Below are positions 1 through 8,960 of a DNA stretch of 64,000 nt, one piece after another (positions within the stretch are counted from its first letter, which is position 1; each line of letters begins with the position of its first letter). The position numbers were made by a program, and so were the translations under genes. The notes beneath the pieces are model-generated. The model had not been told where the DNA came from. It worked only from the letters and a program-made list of their open reading frames with translations, and did no database searches. Where the stretch lies: contig NZ_FOPI01000009.1 in the NCBI RefSeq assembly GCF_900113455.1, positions 1-64,000 on the forward strand. The letters run 5' to 3'. This DNA is from Ligilactobacillus ruminis DSM 20403 = NBRC 102161 (lineage in GTDB: Bacteria; Bacillota; Bacilli; Lactobacillales; Lactobacillaceae).

Positions 1-262
1 TTACTATACTCAAAGATTGGCTAACCATCACTTTGTTCAAAGTATGTCTCGTAAGGGACATTGTCTGGATAACGCACCAGTGGAAAGCTTTTTCCACATA
101 CTGAAAACTGAGTTGCTGGATGGGCTACCATTATTTGAAGACATTACTGCATTTAAAATGATGGTTCAAGACTACATCCATTTCTTTAATTACGAACGGG
201 TTTCTTTAAAAACAAAAGGCATGACTCCGGTAGAATACCGAAATCATGCCATGACAGCTTAA
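1..262 (+). CDS. IS3-family transposase OrfB, C-terminal part (runs off left edge)
   Basis: The open frame begins before base 2, so the true start lies outside the window. The visible 87 or so residues carry the end of an rve-type integrase core: the 'NAPVESFF..LKTELL' stretch holds the final Glu of the DDE triad, followed by the usual 'F..Y..FFNYERVSLKTKGMTPVEYR' tail of IS3/IS150 OrfB proteins. The enzyme would cut and join the ends of its own element. Nothing in the visible part is broken, but whether the whole IS is intact cannot be seen here. Confidence 0.9.
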   Translation, partial: YYTQRLANHHFVQSMSRKGHCLDNAPVESFFHILKTELLDGLPLFEDITAFKMMVQDYIHFFNYERVSLKTKGMTPVEYRNHAMTA

Positions 263-271
263 TTGTTTAAT

Positions 272-298
272 TTTGTCTAACTTTTTTATTGCACTTCA
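272..298. repeat. Probable right terminal inverted repeat of the IS3-type element
   Basis: Ten bases after the transposase stop codon is a T-rich stretch ending in TTATTGCACTTCA. Its complement begins TGAAGTGCAATAA, the kind of end seen in IS3-family elements of lactobacilli. The partner end is outside the window, so the boundary is inferred. Confidence 0.5.
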
Positions 299-318
299 AA
301 AACGGCAAGGGCTTTTTA

Positions 319-945
319 TCAATGTCTGATTTCCCATTTTCCGCGTCCTAAAAGAATTACTTGGAAAATGACGAACAATATTATGAATAAAATAAAACAC
401 GCCATGAAAAATTCAGCGGGCAACGCCAAAATAATCGGGTCAGTTTCCGGATCAAACATCCAATCGGAGTTTCTAAACAACATCTCATGAAATTTGACAA
501 AAAAATCTTCAAAATCCGTCACCAAAAAAAGTCCAAGCGCAAACATAACGACGAAACACCATCTGATTGGATTAATCAAGCGCCACGTCTGTCTTTTTTT
601 GACGAGCTTTCTGACATAAAATGTCGCAAAAGGAACCGTTAAAAGGCAAACCGCATAGTCAAACACGAATAATATTTTGCAATCGGCAAAGTGCTTCATC
701 CCACTTTGAGACATCGGAATCGAAAGTTGCAAATGCTTGATCCACGGAAAGTTAAGGTAATTCAGAAGCGTACCGTATTCAGAAAGCAGCTGTTTTTTGG
801 TCAATCCGACCTCTTGATACAAATGATAGCGATTGACAAAAAAAGCATACAATGGCCGAAAATTGATGGTGATTGCAACGCTCAGCGAAACGATTGCCAA
901 AAGCAGCACTGCATTTTTCAGATGAAATTTTAACCTACTTTCCAT
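319..945 (-). CDS. TIGR01906/DUF1461 family integral membrane protein
   Basis: A 208-residue protein with about four or five hydrophobic segments (near residues 10-30, 90-110, 128-146 and 180-200). The 'FHEMLFRNSDWMFDPETDPII' region before the last membrane segment is characteristic of the TIGR01906 (DUF1461) family. The molecular function is not known. Its ATG lies inside the 3' end of the upstream HAD gene (16-base overlap), so the two are translationally coupled in a yutD-nagD-DUF1461 operon, an arrangement common in Lactobacillales. Confidence 0.85.
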   Translation of the reverse strand: MESRLKFHLKNAVLLLAIVSLSVAITINFRPLYAFFVNRYHLYQEVGLTKKQLLSEYGTLLNYLNFPWIKHLQLSIPMSQSGMKHFADCKILFVFDYAVCLLTVPFATFYVRKLVKKRQTWRLINPIRWCFVVMFALGLFLVTDFEDFFVKFHEMLFRNSDWMFDPETDPIILALPAEFFMACFILFIILFVIFQVILLGRGKWEIRH

Positions 946-1703
946 TCATCCAAAGACCCCAATTCAATCGTCGGAGCAATCTCTTGCTTTCTGACGAGTT
1001 CGCGAGTTGAAACACCGGTATAGACCAGCATCGTATCAATTCCGAAGTTGATGCCTGCCTTGATGTCCGTCATATAGTTGTCGCCGACCATGACAACCTC
1101 ATCTTTTGGAAGTCCCAAACGTTCAAGCGCCTTTTCCATGATGATCGTTTCCGGTTTTCCGATATATGTTGCTTTTTGCTGCGTCGAACATTCAACCAAA
1201 GCAATCACCGAACCTGCCCCGGGAACAAGACCACGTTCATTTGGCAAATTGGTATCGGCATTCGTACCGATAAACTTTGCCCCGCGCTTGATTGCAAGAG
1301 TTGCCAGCTCGAATTTATGATAGGTAACATCGTAATCAAGGCCGACGACGACATAATCAGGATTTGTTTCTTCAAAACGAAATCCCTTATCCAAAATAGC
1401 CTGCTTTAACCCCACTTCTCCGATTACGTAGACGCTGCGCTTATCCTTGTTAAGGTCAGCAATGTAATCAGCCGTTGCCAAAGCTGACGTATAGACGTTT
1501 TCTTCTTTCACGTGAATGTCAAAATTATTTGCAAGGTTTTCAACGACCTTGATTGGTGCCTGCGTGCTGTTGTTTGTAACGAACAAAAACGGGATGTCAT
1601 GTTCTTGCAGGCGTTCGATGAATCGTTTTGCTGCAGGAATCTTCTCTTTGCCGCGATAAATCGTTCCGTCCAAATCAATCATGTAGCCAGCATACTTCTT
1701 CAT
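930..1703 (-). CDS. TIGR01457-type HAD phosphatase (NagD/AraL-like)
   Basis: A 257-residue cytosolic haloacid-dehalogenase phosphatase. Motif I is the DLDGT at residues 10-14 (two catalytic Asp), motif II is the 'FVTNNST' around residue 42, and motif III/IV is 'MVGDNYMTDI' near residue 207. The class IIA cap domain lies between them. Family members hydrolyse small phosphorylated sugars or glycolytic by-products; the substrate here cannot be told from sequence. The ATG has a good GAGG site. It sits between yutD and the DUF1461 gene in one operon. Confidence 0.88.
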   Translation of the reverse strand: MKKYAGYMIDLDGTIYRGKEKIPAAKRFIERLQEHDIPFLFVTNNSTQAPIKVVENLANNFDIHVKEENVYTSALATADYIADLNKDKRSVYVIGEVGLKQAILDKGFRFEETNPDYVVVGLDYDVTYHKFELATLAIKRGAKFIGTNADTNLPNERGLVPGAGSVIALVECSTQQKATYIGKPETIIMEKALERLGLPKDEVVMVGDNYMTDIKAGINFGIDTMLVYTGVSTRELVRKQEIAPTIELGSLDEWKVG

Positions 1704-1724
1704 TTCAAATCAACCTCTTAATTC

Positions 1725-2321
1725 TTAATCTTTCTGTCTGATCGTAAAATGGCGAATGCGCGAGTTTTTGCCCACGGTCTTTGCCTTCATTTTGTTTCTC
1801 TTGTCACTGTTGCGATTAGGTTTTCTGCTATGAACTTCATAGACTTTTTCCTCATAAACATTGTTTTGACGTTGCCGTTTGCGTTTGCGATGCTTTGAGC
1901 TGACACGATTCTTGCGCCGCTCCTCTTTGGGAACGGGGGTCGGTTTTTGAACGTCAAGATTATGCAAGACAAAATAGGCACAGCCAAAATTACAATTTTC
2001 ATAGAGATAGTCCATCAAGCGATCAATGTTTTGCGATGGTGTCCCCTTTTTGCTTCCTGATTCGTAAAAACCACGCAGCCTGAGCTGATTGTATCCCCAA
2101 TCTCCAACGATATAGTCATATTTGGTCAGAATTTGGCTGAAACGCTCTTTCAGCTTGTCTGTTCGAAAGCCGTCCCGATAGTTTTTGACCAAAACGTACG
2201 GATGTCCGTCTATCAGCATTTGCGTATCGCTTTGCATCACGATTTCGCTTGCGTATTCGGCTAATTTTTCAGCCTTCTTCATCAGCTGATCTTCACGTCG
2301 TTCGCGTTTGCTGCTGTTCAA
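1725..2321 (-). CDS. yutD: YutD family protein
   Basis: A 198-residue cytosolic protein. The first 110 residues match the YutD (DUF1027) fold, with the signature 'YDYIVGDWGYNQLRLRGFY' and 'LMDYLYENCNFGCAYFVLHNL'. The last 70 residues are a very basic, low-complexity Arg/Lys tail, which could contact nucleic acid. I chose a TTG start because GGGAGG lies seven bases before it. First gene of the yutD-HAD-DUF1461 operon. The exact function is unknown. Confidence 0.88.
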   Translation of the reverse strand: MNSSKRERREDQLMKKAEKLAEYASEIVMQSDTQMLIDGHPYVLVKNYRDGFRTDKLKERFSQILTKYDYIVGDWGYNQLRLRGFYESGSKKGTPSQNIDRLMDYLYENCNFGCAYFVLHNLDVQKPTPVPKEERRKNRVSSKHRKRKRQRQNNVYEEKVYEVHSRKPNRNSDKRNKMKAKTVGKNSRIRHFTIRQKD

Positions 2322-2375
2322 AAAAATTCCTCCCGTTCCAAAATAGTATCACTTAATTATACCACACGAACACGC

Positions 2376-2978
2376 CTATCTCTTTCCGAAATCGTCTCTC
2401 TTTGCTTTAATCATCTTCAAAATCTCCGTTTCAGAAAAAGGCTGTCCAAATGGGCGTTCGCCCATAAGGTAATCTGCTTCAGGCGAGTCGATGCCAACGT
2501 TTAGGCATGTCGATAAGTTGACGGTGCTTCGGTGAATATGTCCGTGAAGATTTATGCGATTTCCTTTGTTTCCGACAATCAGCGGATAATGCGTCAAAAA
2601 AAACTACTTCTTGTCAAATTTCAAAATCAGACCAACATCATTGAACAGATACTTTTTGCGCTCGTTCTTCAATGTTGCGTTATGCTTTTCAAGATATTTG
2701 AACATTGCGCGCGAATCGTGATTTCCCTTGACGAAAACAATTTGACCATTCAGTCTCTTCAACAACTGGTCAACTTTTTCGTATGCTTTGGTTTTTCCGT
2801 CAACCAAAGCAATGTCGCCCAAATGATAAACCGTATCTTGATCACAAACGACTTCATTCCATGCGTCCATGATCTGCTCGTTCATTTCTTCAACGCACAA
2901 AAAATCTCTGTTTGAAAATATTCGATCGTGAATCAGGCTTTTGTGAAAAAAGTGCGTATCGGCAGTAAAATAGTTCAT
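2376..2978 (-). pseudogene. Calcineurin-like metallophosphoesterase interrupted by an in-frame TAG
   Basis: The N-terminal part (start ATG at 2978 with GGAGGG just before it) carries the phosphoesterase motifs 'YFTADTHFFH' (D-x-H), 'YHLGDIA' (GD) and 'FVKGNHD' (GNH). It stops at a TAG at 2604-2606. The same frame then continues with 'FFLTHYPL...INLHGHIHR', the missing C-terminal metal-binding H and GHxH motifs, to 2376. No frameshift is needed; a single nonsense codon separates the halves. Without the C-terminal histidines the short product (to 2604) should be inactive. Intact homologues are about 200 residues. A sequencing error is the main alternative. Confidence 0.85.
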
Positions 2979-3010
2979 ATACCCTCCGTCAAATCCAGTG
3001 CTCTGCATTT

Positions 3011-3041
3011 AAAAAAGGGCCTGAAATCTGCTTCCAGGCCC
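3011..3041 (-). terminator. Rho-independent terminator of asnB
   Basis: On the minus strand a perfect 7-bp stem GGGCCTG/CAGGCCC is followed by six T residues. It lies 18 bases past the asnB stop and before the phosphoesterase start. Confidence 0.9.
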
Positions 3042-3058
3042 GAATAAAATCCTAATTT

Positions 3059-4642
3059 TTATTTTCCGGAATCACCGTAATTCTTAAGCACGCGCGCGCT
3101 TGGATCGTCAACGTCACAGTTTTCCCAATTCTTGTTTGGCATCCAGTAATCCTTGATCCAGGCTGCTTGGCCCGGATAGTATTCTTCGAAAATATCACGA
3201 TAAAGCAACGATTCCTTCGTAAACGGCGCTTTATACGAATATTTCTTCTTTGCTTTTTCCAAGTCCTCATCAGAATACAACCCTTCGGCATATTCCTTCA
3301 AATCATCAACCATGCTGTGACCGACAGCATCACTGAAGGCGGCTTTTTCACGGAACAGGATTTCTTCAGGCAGATAGTCCTGACCGTCAAAAGCATGACG
3401 CAAAAGATATTTGCCTTTGCCATAAACGTTCATCTTTTTAGCCGGATCAATGCTCATCGCATATTGAACGAAATCGGTATCAGCAAACGGAACGCGGCCT
3501 TCAAGCGAATTTGATGAAATGCAGCGGTCAGCACGCAACACATCATACATGTAAAGTTCGCGAACACGCTTTTGAGACTCTTGCTGAAACTCTGCGGGAG
3601 ACGGTGCAAAATCGGTATATTTGTAACCAAACATTTCATCAGAACATTCACCGGTCAAAATAACTTTCAAATCCGTGTTCTGATGGATGTACTCGCAAAC
3701 GATGTACATCCCGAGCGAAGCACGAATCGTCGTAATGTCCCACGTTTCAAGTTTTCTTATGACCTCTTTCAGATGTCCCAAAACGTCTTCTCTCGTCATA
3801 ATGACTTCCGTATGGTCAGTACCGAGGTAATCAGCAACTTCTTTGGCATACTTTAAATCAATCGGATTTCTGTCCATCCCGATTGCAAACGTTTTGATCG
3901 GCTTGTCCATGATTCTTTGCGCAATTGAACAAACAAGTGCCGAATCCAAGCCACCGGAAAGCAAAAAACCGATGGGAGCATCACTTTGCAAGCGTTTGTC
4001 GACGGCTTCAACCAACTTTTCGCGCAAGTTGACACCAATCAAATCCACATCATCCTCAACGTATTGCTTAACATCGCCCAAATCGTTGTAACGAACGATT
4101 TTTTCTCCGTCATAATAGCATCCCGGAGGAAACGGCTTGATATCGTGGCAAACCGGAAGAAGAGCCTTGGCAACTGAGGAAAAAGCAACCTTGCCCTTTT
4201 CAGTATAGCCGTAAAACATCGGACGAATTCCCATCGGATCTCGACCGGCAAGCATTTTGCCGGTGTTGCCATCCTTGATTGAAAAAGCAAATTCACCATC
4301 AAGCATCTTGCACATGATGTCCAAGCCATATTTTTGATACAAAGGCAACAGCACTTCGCAGTCGCTGTGACTTTGACATTCATAGTCATCTGCCAGATTT
4401 TCTTTCAAGGCAGGATAATTGTAGATTTCGCCATTGCAAACCAGTGTGCAATTATTATTATTAAATGGCTGCATCCCCTTTTCTGATAAATCCATAATAG
4501 ACAATCGATTGAAGCCAAAGACCGCTCCGTTTGCTTCTTGCGTTCTGGTCATGTCAGGACCACGATCGTCTAATTCATGTAAAGCTTTTTCAAAGATCGC
4601 CATTGGGTATTCACTGGAATCAATGCTCAAAAAACCACACAT
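3059..4642 (-). CDS. asnB: Asparagine synthase (glutamine-hydrolysing)
   Basis: A 527-residue cytosolic enzyme that makes asparagine from aspartate, ATP and glutamine. Met-Cys at the start gives the Cys2 nucleophile of the class II glutaminase domain (residues 1-190; 'NRLSIMD', 'CNGEIYN', 'DGEFAF'). The synthetase domain begins near residue 210 and carries the PP-loop pyrophosphatase motif SGGLDS near 230 and 'GECSDEMFGY' near 335. The length is normal. It has its own upstream region and terminator, so it is probably monocistronic. Confidence 0.95.
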   Translation of the reverse strand: MCGFLSIDSSEYPMAIFEKALHELDDRGPDMTRTQEANGAVFGFNRLSIMDLSEKGMQPFNNNNCTLVCNGEIYNYPALKENLADDYECQSHSDCEVLLPLYQKYGLDIMCKMLDGEFAFSIKDGNTGKMLAGRDPMGIRPMFYGYTEKGKVAFSSVAKALLPVCHDIKPFPPGCYYDGEKIVRYNDLGDVKQYVEDDVDLIGVNLREKLVEAVDKRLQSDAPIGFLLSGGLDSALVCSIAQRIMDKPIKTFAIGMDRNPIDLKYAKEVADYLGTDHTEVIMTREDVLGHLKEVIRKLETWDITTIRASLGMYIVCEYIHQNTDLKVILTGECSDEMFGYKYTDFAPSPAEFQQESQKRVRELYMYDVLRADRCISSNSLEGRVPFADTDFVQYAMSIDPAKKMNVYGKGKYLLRHAFDGQDYLPEEILFREKAAFSDAVGHSMVDDLKEYAEGLYSDEDLEKAKKKYSYKAPFTKESLLYRDIFEEYYPGQAAWIKDYWMPNKNWENCDVDDPSARVLKNYGDSGK

Positions 4643-5101
4643 AATTAACTTCCTCCTTCTTGAAAAAATATCTTTATTCGCTAACTATGAATCAATTTTA
4701 ACAGTTAGTGTTTTTATTTTACCACATTTTCTGTCATTATTGAATGACTAATTAAATTTGGATTAAAAATTCACAGAAAATACTCAAAAAAACATTTCCT
4801 GTCTTTGCTCGACATTATTCTTTCAACTCTAATCAAAAAGAGGTTGAAAAAAAGTCCAGTTTCCATCTTCAATTAACTGAAATGTCTAACGGGAAAAAGC
4901 GCAAGTCGACTGATTTTGTCCTGCATTTTTCAATTTTGATACATGTATTTTGCCAAATGAAACAGAATTTTTTGCTTATTTCCGTCATAACAGCAAATTA
5001 TCCTATATATACAAAAGTCCGGATGATTTGTAATTGATTGCAAATCATCCAGGGCTTTTATTCGAGACATAGTTCTTCCCAGCCACATGACAAAAAATAT
5101 T
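4643..5101. other. Intergenic region upstream of asnB with a MITE copy
   Basis: The asnB side (4643-4740) is AT-rich and carries the Shine-Dalgarno site and presumably the promoter. I see no T-box or other riboswitch. From about 4837 to 5088 lies one copy of the window-wide interspersed repeat described separately. No coding region is supported. Confidence 0.6.
4837..5088. repeat. MITE-like interspersed repeat, copy 1
   Basis: The left end reads AAAAAGAGGTTGAAAAAAAG and the right end is a degenerate inverted version (TTCTTCCCAGCC). Near the right end is the shared hairpin CCGGATGATTTG...CAAATCATCC (5019-5050). The middle shares 'GATACATGTATTTTGCCAAATGAA' with the copy at 26706. The family recurs at 13447, 18709, 21376, 26706, 32716, 35855, 40915 and 51825. 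Full-length copies are about 400-540 bp; shorter ones are internally deleted. Confidence 0.75.
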
Positions 5102-6475
5102 TTATTTGCCTTGAACCGTCAGATGATGATGTTTCCTGATCAAAATCAGTACGACAAACCAGGAAATCGATGCACCCAAAGCAATCAGCGTTGTTTTTTC
5201 AAGACACATAACAACGCACACAAAAGCCAAGAATGCCAAAACCAGATAATCAGACAACGGATAAAACGGCATCTTAAAGTTCGCTTCGGAAGATTTTTTT
5301 GTCTCTTTCAAACTCTTTTTGTATTTTAAGTGCGCAACGACAATTGCTCCCCAAATGAACAAGAAACATGTTGTCGCAGCGCTTGAGATAAATTGGAAAA
5401 GTGCTGTATTCGGAACCACGAAATTTGCCAAAACAGCAATCGCAATTACCAAAGTTGAAAACTTGATCGCATTTGCCGGCACTTGTCTTCTCGAAAGAGT
5501 GCTCATCTTTTTTTCAAATTTTGAGCTTCCCTTATACGTCAATGAAAACATCATCCGTCCCGTACTGAAAATTGAACTGTTGCACGCCGATGCAGCTGCC
5601 GTCAAAACGACAAAATTGATAATGCCTGCCGCCGCTGCAATTCCGACGTTTTCAAACACTTGCACGAACGGACTTTGAGAAATCGTAATCGACTTCCACG
5701 GATAAATCGACATCAAAGCAAGCAAAGATCCAACATAGAAAATGATGATTCTGAGCGGAATCTCATTGATTGCCTTGGGGATGATTTTTTTAGGATTCTC
5801 TGTCTCAGAGGCAGTCACGCCAATCATTTCAATCCCGATAAATCCAAACGTAACCATCTGAAACGACATGATGAACCCTTTGATTCCCTTTGGAAAAATC
5901 CCGCCGTAATCAACCAGGTTAGTCAGTGAAGCATGTCCTTGCGGCGTCTTAAAACCAATTGCCACTAATACTATTCCGACCAAAATCAGCGCAACGATTG
6001 CAACGATTTTAATCAGTGCAAACCAAAATTCCGTCTCACCGAACAAAGCAACGGTAATCAGGTTCGCAAAAAGCAGCACCACCAGGATAATGAATCCAGG
6101 GAGCCACTGCGGAACGCTCGGAAACCAGTATTTGACATACAGCCCGCTTGCAGTAACGTCCGCCATCGCAATCGTTACCCAACAGATCCAATAAGTCCAT
6201 CCGGTGACAAAGCCAACGTCTTCGCCAAGATAGCGAGCAATAAAATCAATAAACGAGTGCGTACTTAGATCCGAAAGAAGCAATTCTCCCATCGCACGCA
6301 TCAACAAAAAGCAGATCACTCCCGTAATCAGATATGCCAAAACAATCGAAGGACCTGCCGAGTGAATCGACTTACCGGATCCAAGAAAAAGTCCGGTTCC
6401 AATCGTTCCACCCAACGCAATCAGCTGAACGTGACGCGATTTCAATCCACGTGAGTATTTGTCTTTTTCAGCCAT
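5102..6475 (-). CDS. Amino acid permease, AAT/CycA-like (APC superfamily)
   Basis: A 457-residue transporter with about 12 membrane helices. The start 'RGLKSRHVQLIALGGTIGTGLFLG' is the conserved first-helix substrate/Na-site region of the amino-acid/proton symporters, and 'GFVTGWTYWICW' and 'FGFIGIEMIGVTASE' are further family marks. It resembles D-serine/D-alanine/glycine permeases of the CycA type, but substrate choice is uncertain. I placed the start at MAEKDKYS because a GGAG site lies eight bases upstream; a longer open frame reaches 6559 without a ribosome site. Confidence 0.88.
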   Translation of the reverse strand: MAEKDKYSRGLKSRHVQLIALGGTIGTGLFLGSGKSIHSAGPSIVLAYLITGVICFLLMRAMGELLLSDLSTHSFIDFIARYLGEDVGFVTGWTYWICWVTIAMADVTASGLYVKYWFPSVPQWLPGFIILVVLLFANLITVALFGETEFWFALIKIVAIVALILVGIVLVAIGFKTPQGHASLTNLVDYGGIFPKGIKGFIMSFQMVTFGFIGIEMIGVTASETENPKKIIPKAINEIPLRIIIFYVGSLLALMSIYPWKSITISQSPFVQVFENVGIAAAAGIINFVVLTAAASACNSSIFSTGRMMFSLTYKGSSKFEKKMSTLSRRQVPANAIKFSTLVIAIAVLANFVVPNTALFQFISSAATTCFLFIWGAIVVAHLKYKKSLKETKKSSEANFKMPFYPLSDYLVLAFLAFVCVVMCLEKTTLIALGASISWFVVLILIRKHHHLTVQGK

Positions 6476-6592
6476 TATTAATTCTCCAATCAAAAACTGA
6501 ATAATACATCTATTCAGTATAGAGCAATTTTTGGTTTTAGTAAAATTCAACTTACTCACTTATTGATGAACATAATTCACGCTAGAGCTTTC

Positions 6593-7600
6593 TCAGAAAT
6601 TCTTTTCTTTCCAAACAGCAACCTCAGCCATGAATTTTTCAAAATTCTTCGTGTCTTTGACGAGCGGAAATTCGCCTAACAAAACCGGATTTGCCTGCTT
6701 GCTTTTGGCACCCTTTTTTTGCAGAATCAAAATAGCCTTCTCAGACTTTTTCGACGCAAACATCGCCCCTGGCAAATTAATCAAACTTTGCAGATAGCCA
6801 TTTTTTTGAATAAACTTCAGCAAAGGAAGCGACTCTTTTGATTCAAACATGGAGGAAGGAATCAAAAACATCCCGATTCCTCCTTCTTTCAAATTGTCAA
6901 GTGCTTGTTCGATCAAAAGAAAATGGACGAATGAGTGACCTTCTTTTGCATGCGTTTCATACCCTTCGGCACGTTCGTCAAGCGGATACCAACCGACGGG
7001 CAGATCGCTTACGATCACGTCTGCCTGAGGAATCAAACTTTTATCCAAAGCGTCTTGATGATAAAGATTCAAATCAAGGTCGCAAAGCTGAGATTCAATG
7101 CTTGCGATTGTCAGCAGCGTGTCATCGTTGTCTATGCCGAACCCATGAATGTTTTTGAAGCCGTTATTTTTCAATGCATTGATAACGACTGCCGCCAAGT
7201 TTCCCGTCCCAATGCAAAGATCCAAAAAATTCGTTTCATCTTTTTTTTCGTAAACCTGCTGCAATAAATAAGCCGTTAAAAAGCCGATCGAATCAGGCGT
7301 CATCTGATGATTGGCCTGAATCTTTTCCTTGCGGTATGCCGTAAGCAGACTGAGCTGCAACAATAGTCTGCGATCTTCCGTGCTGATTTCATCCAAATGA
7401 ACGGCACGATAAATCTCAGCTAATTTTGAAGCAGTTTTTTCATCAGGAATGCCGTCTTCGACATGGACTTTTCCGTCATTCAGAAGATTGTCAAAATTTT
7501 CAATCAAAGCATCCAAGCAATCGTCTTGCAGTTTTGCTTGCAGCAATTCGCAAGCTTCATTCATCAAATCATATTGTTTTTCGATATCAGCCAGTGCCAA
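6593..7600 (-). CDS. YtxK-like class I SAM-dependent methyltransferase
   Basis: A 335-residue protein with an N-terminal helical region and a Rossmann methyltransferase domain: SAM motif I 'DLCIGTGNLAAVV' near residue 127 and a catalytic 'DLPVGWYPLDE' near 200, corresponding to the NPPY motif of N6-adenine methyltransferases. Homologues (COG0827, YtxK) sit directly after comG operons, as here. The target is unknown. A TTG start is supported by GAGGG eight bases before it. Probably cotranscribed with comG, so the IS insertion upstream could affect it. Confidence 0.85.
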   Translation of the reverse strand: MALADIEKQYDLMNEACELLQAKLQDDCLDALIENFDNLLNDGKVHVEDGIPDEKTASKLAEIYRAVHLDEISTEDRRLLLQLSLLTAYRKEKIQANHQMTPDSIGFLTAYLLQQVYEKKDETNFLDLCIGTGNLAAVVINALKNNGFKNIHGFGIDNDDTLLTIASIESQLCDLDLNLYHQDALDKSLIPQADVIVSDLPVGWYPLDERAEGYETHAKEGHSFVHFLLIEQALDNLKEGGIGMFLIPSSMFESKESLPLLKFIQKNGYLQSLINLPGAMFASKKSEKAILILQKKGAKSKQANPVLLGEFPLVKDTKNFEKFMAEVAVWKEKNF

Positions 7601-7679
7601 AATTTATTCCCTCGTTCCTTCAAACATAGTTTCTCACTCGATACAGTTTAACTATTTGCAGTCCAAAATGCAACCAAAA

Positions 7680-7997
7680 CTACTTTTTGAAGTTGGCAAA
7701 ACGCGTTGGCACGCTAAATTGGTATGTCTTCTTGTCATTCAGTTCTACCGTAAGCTTTAAATAGTTTCGACTGACGGTTCCGGTATTGAAACGAAAAATC
7801 TGATTATGCTTTATCTCGTTTGCCAAAGCCATTTTAGCCATTGCTCTTGCTTCATAATAGCTTGCCTGCTCTTGATAATCATGAATGCGTTCCCGATAAA
7901 TTGTTGTTTTGATGCAAAAAACGCTTGCTATCAAGACAAACAAGATCAGCGCGGTCGCAAAAAACGTTCCATCAATCCGTCGACTTTGTTTCATCAA
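7680..7997 (-). CDS. comGG: Competence pseudopilus protein ComGG
   Basis: A 105-residue protein with one hydrophobic helix at residues 12-30 and a short basic start, positioned last in the comG series and overlapping comGF by 26 bases. ComGG proteins vary strongly in sequence, so the call depends mainly on position, size and topology. It would be a minor pseudopilin in DNA uptake. Confidence 0.7.
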   Translation of the reverse strand: MMKQSRRIDGTFFATALILFVLIASVFCIKTTIYRERIHDYQEQASYYEARAMAKMALANEIKHNQIFRFNTGTVSRNYLKLTVELNDKKTYQFSVPTRFANFKK

Positions 7998-8520
7998 AAA
8001 AATCCTTCCCGTCTTTTGAACATTTTGTCGGAAGCATCAGTACGTGTCTGAAAACATTTCCGTCTTTCATGGTCAAAGTAAGCACAGGCCACTTTCCCTT
8101 AGATGCATCCGTTTTGAAATTTTCAACATCATACATCAAGGGCATTTTGCCTGAAGATTCATCATAAGCCTCCATCACCAGCGCGCTTCTTAATGAATAA
8201 CGTTCAAGATCATAGTACTTTTTTGTTTTAGAACTATAGTACATCACAGTCCATCTTTTCTGCGAATCCTGCAGCAGCAATTCCGTCAAATCAAGCTGAC
8301 CCGAGTAAAGAACGTTCAAAACTCTGGAATACTGAAAGCGATTGGTCATCTTTTTTTCGTCCAATTGCAACTTGCAGGCTCGCATCACTCCGAATAACAA
8401 AACGACCCCAGAAAGAGTCACCAACAATGCCATCACTGTTTCAATCATCGTGAATGCCGTTTTTCTCTTCCAAAACAAGCATTTTGTTACCCGCTTTGAT
8501 TTTTTTAAAATCACAATCAT
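7972..8520 (-). CDS. comGF: Competence pseudopilin ComGF
   Basis: The protein has a type IV pilin-like N-terminus 'KTAFTMIETVMALLVTLSG', with a processing-site Glu five residues after the first Phe, and a ComGF-type C-terminal domain. The start is uncertain. The ATG at 8520 gives 182 residues and overlaps comGE by about 80 bases; a TTG at 8478 with GCGGG upstream is an alternative nearer the pilin motif. The open frame extends to 8610 but only as a shadow of comGE. Confidence 0.75.
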   Translation of the reverse strand: MIVILKKSKRVTKCLFWKRKTAFTMIETVMALLVTLSGVVLLFGVMRACKLQLDEKKMTNRFQYSRVLNVLYSGQLDLTELLLQDSQKRWTVMYYSSKTKKYYDLERYSLRSALVMEAYDESSGKMPLMYDVENFKTDASKGKWPVLTLTMKDGNVFRHVLMLPTKCSKDGKDFFDETKSTD

Positions 8521-8728
8521 CCGCCTCTCCGCAATCGTAACGATACAAATAGCGCGATTCCAAGCGATTGCTTTGTTTAAGCAAAGAAAGCGCCGTTTGC
8601 ATTTCTTCATATGCCCGATTTTCCTGCTTGATGCTTATCGACTGACAGTAGCAAAAAAGCCAAACGCACATTGCCGTAACGCTCAGTCCAAACAAGGCAT
8701 CAATCATCAAAAATCCTTCTTTTTTCAT
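8441..8728 (-). CDS. comGE: Competence pseudopilin-like ComGE
   Basis: A 95-residue protein beginning 'MKKEGFLMIDALFGLSV', a short basic leader then a pilin-like hydrophobic helix. In an intact operon its start would lie at or inside the end of comGD. Here it is about 1.9 kb away because an IS200/IS605 element sits between them. The first codons look undamaged, but a strong ribosome site before the ATG is not obvious. Confidence 0.72.
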   Translation of the reverse strand: MKKEGFLMIDALFGLSVTAMCVWLFCYCQSISIKQENRAYEEMQTALSLLKQSNRLESRYLYRYDCGEADDCDFKKIKAGNKMLVLEEKNGIHDD

Positions 8729-8801
8729 CTATTTTTCTGCGAGACCTGTTTTTTCATCCGGAAACTGCTCGCCATCCCTTCCTCAATATTTAACCTGTTT
8801 C

Positions 8802-8960
8802 GTGAACTACTCGGCCATAAATGACCGAGCTTCTGGGAACACGAAGTAGTATTCAGGATGTTGCGCTGGTATTCCAGCCACCTGACTTACAGAACTTCGT
8901 TATTTTACCAGGGCCAGTCCCTGGCCAATGGCTTTTAACCCTTTGTGCAGGATGTTAACT
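8802..8960 (-). ncRNA. Putative TnpB omega RNA (reRNA) region
   Basis: In IS200/IS605 elements the 3' end of tnpB and the right end are transcribed as the guide scaffold of TnpB. Here the stretch after the tnpB stop (8900) holds several hairpins, including GGCTGG...CCAGC and the right-end stem. The guide would be the next bases outside the element, GAAACAGGTTAAATAT (8801 down to 8786). The placement follows family knowledge; no transcript is visible in sequence alone. Confidence 0.55.

Noticed and set aside
2595-2606. Frameshift in the phosphoesterase
   Set aside because: The codon register is the same on both sides of the TAG, so a nonsense codon explains the break without a shift.
4643-4840. 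Riboswitch or T-box before asnB
   Set aside because: Only AT-rich sequence and a ribosome site are seen; no conserved motif.
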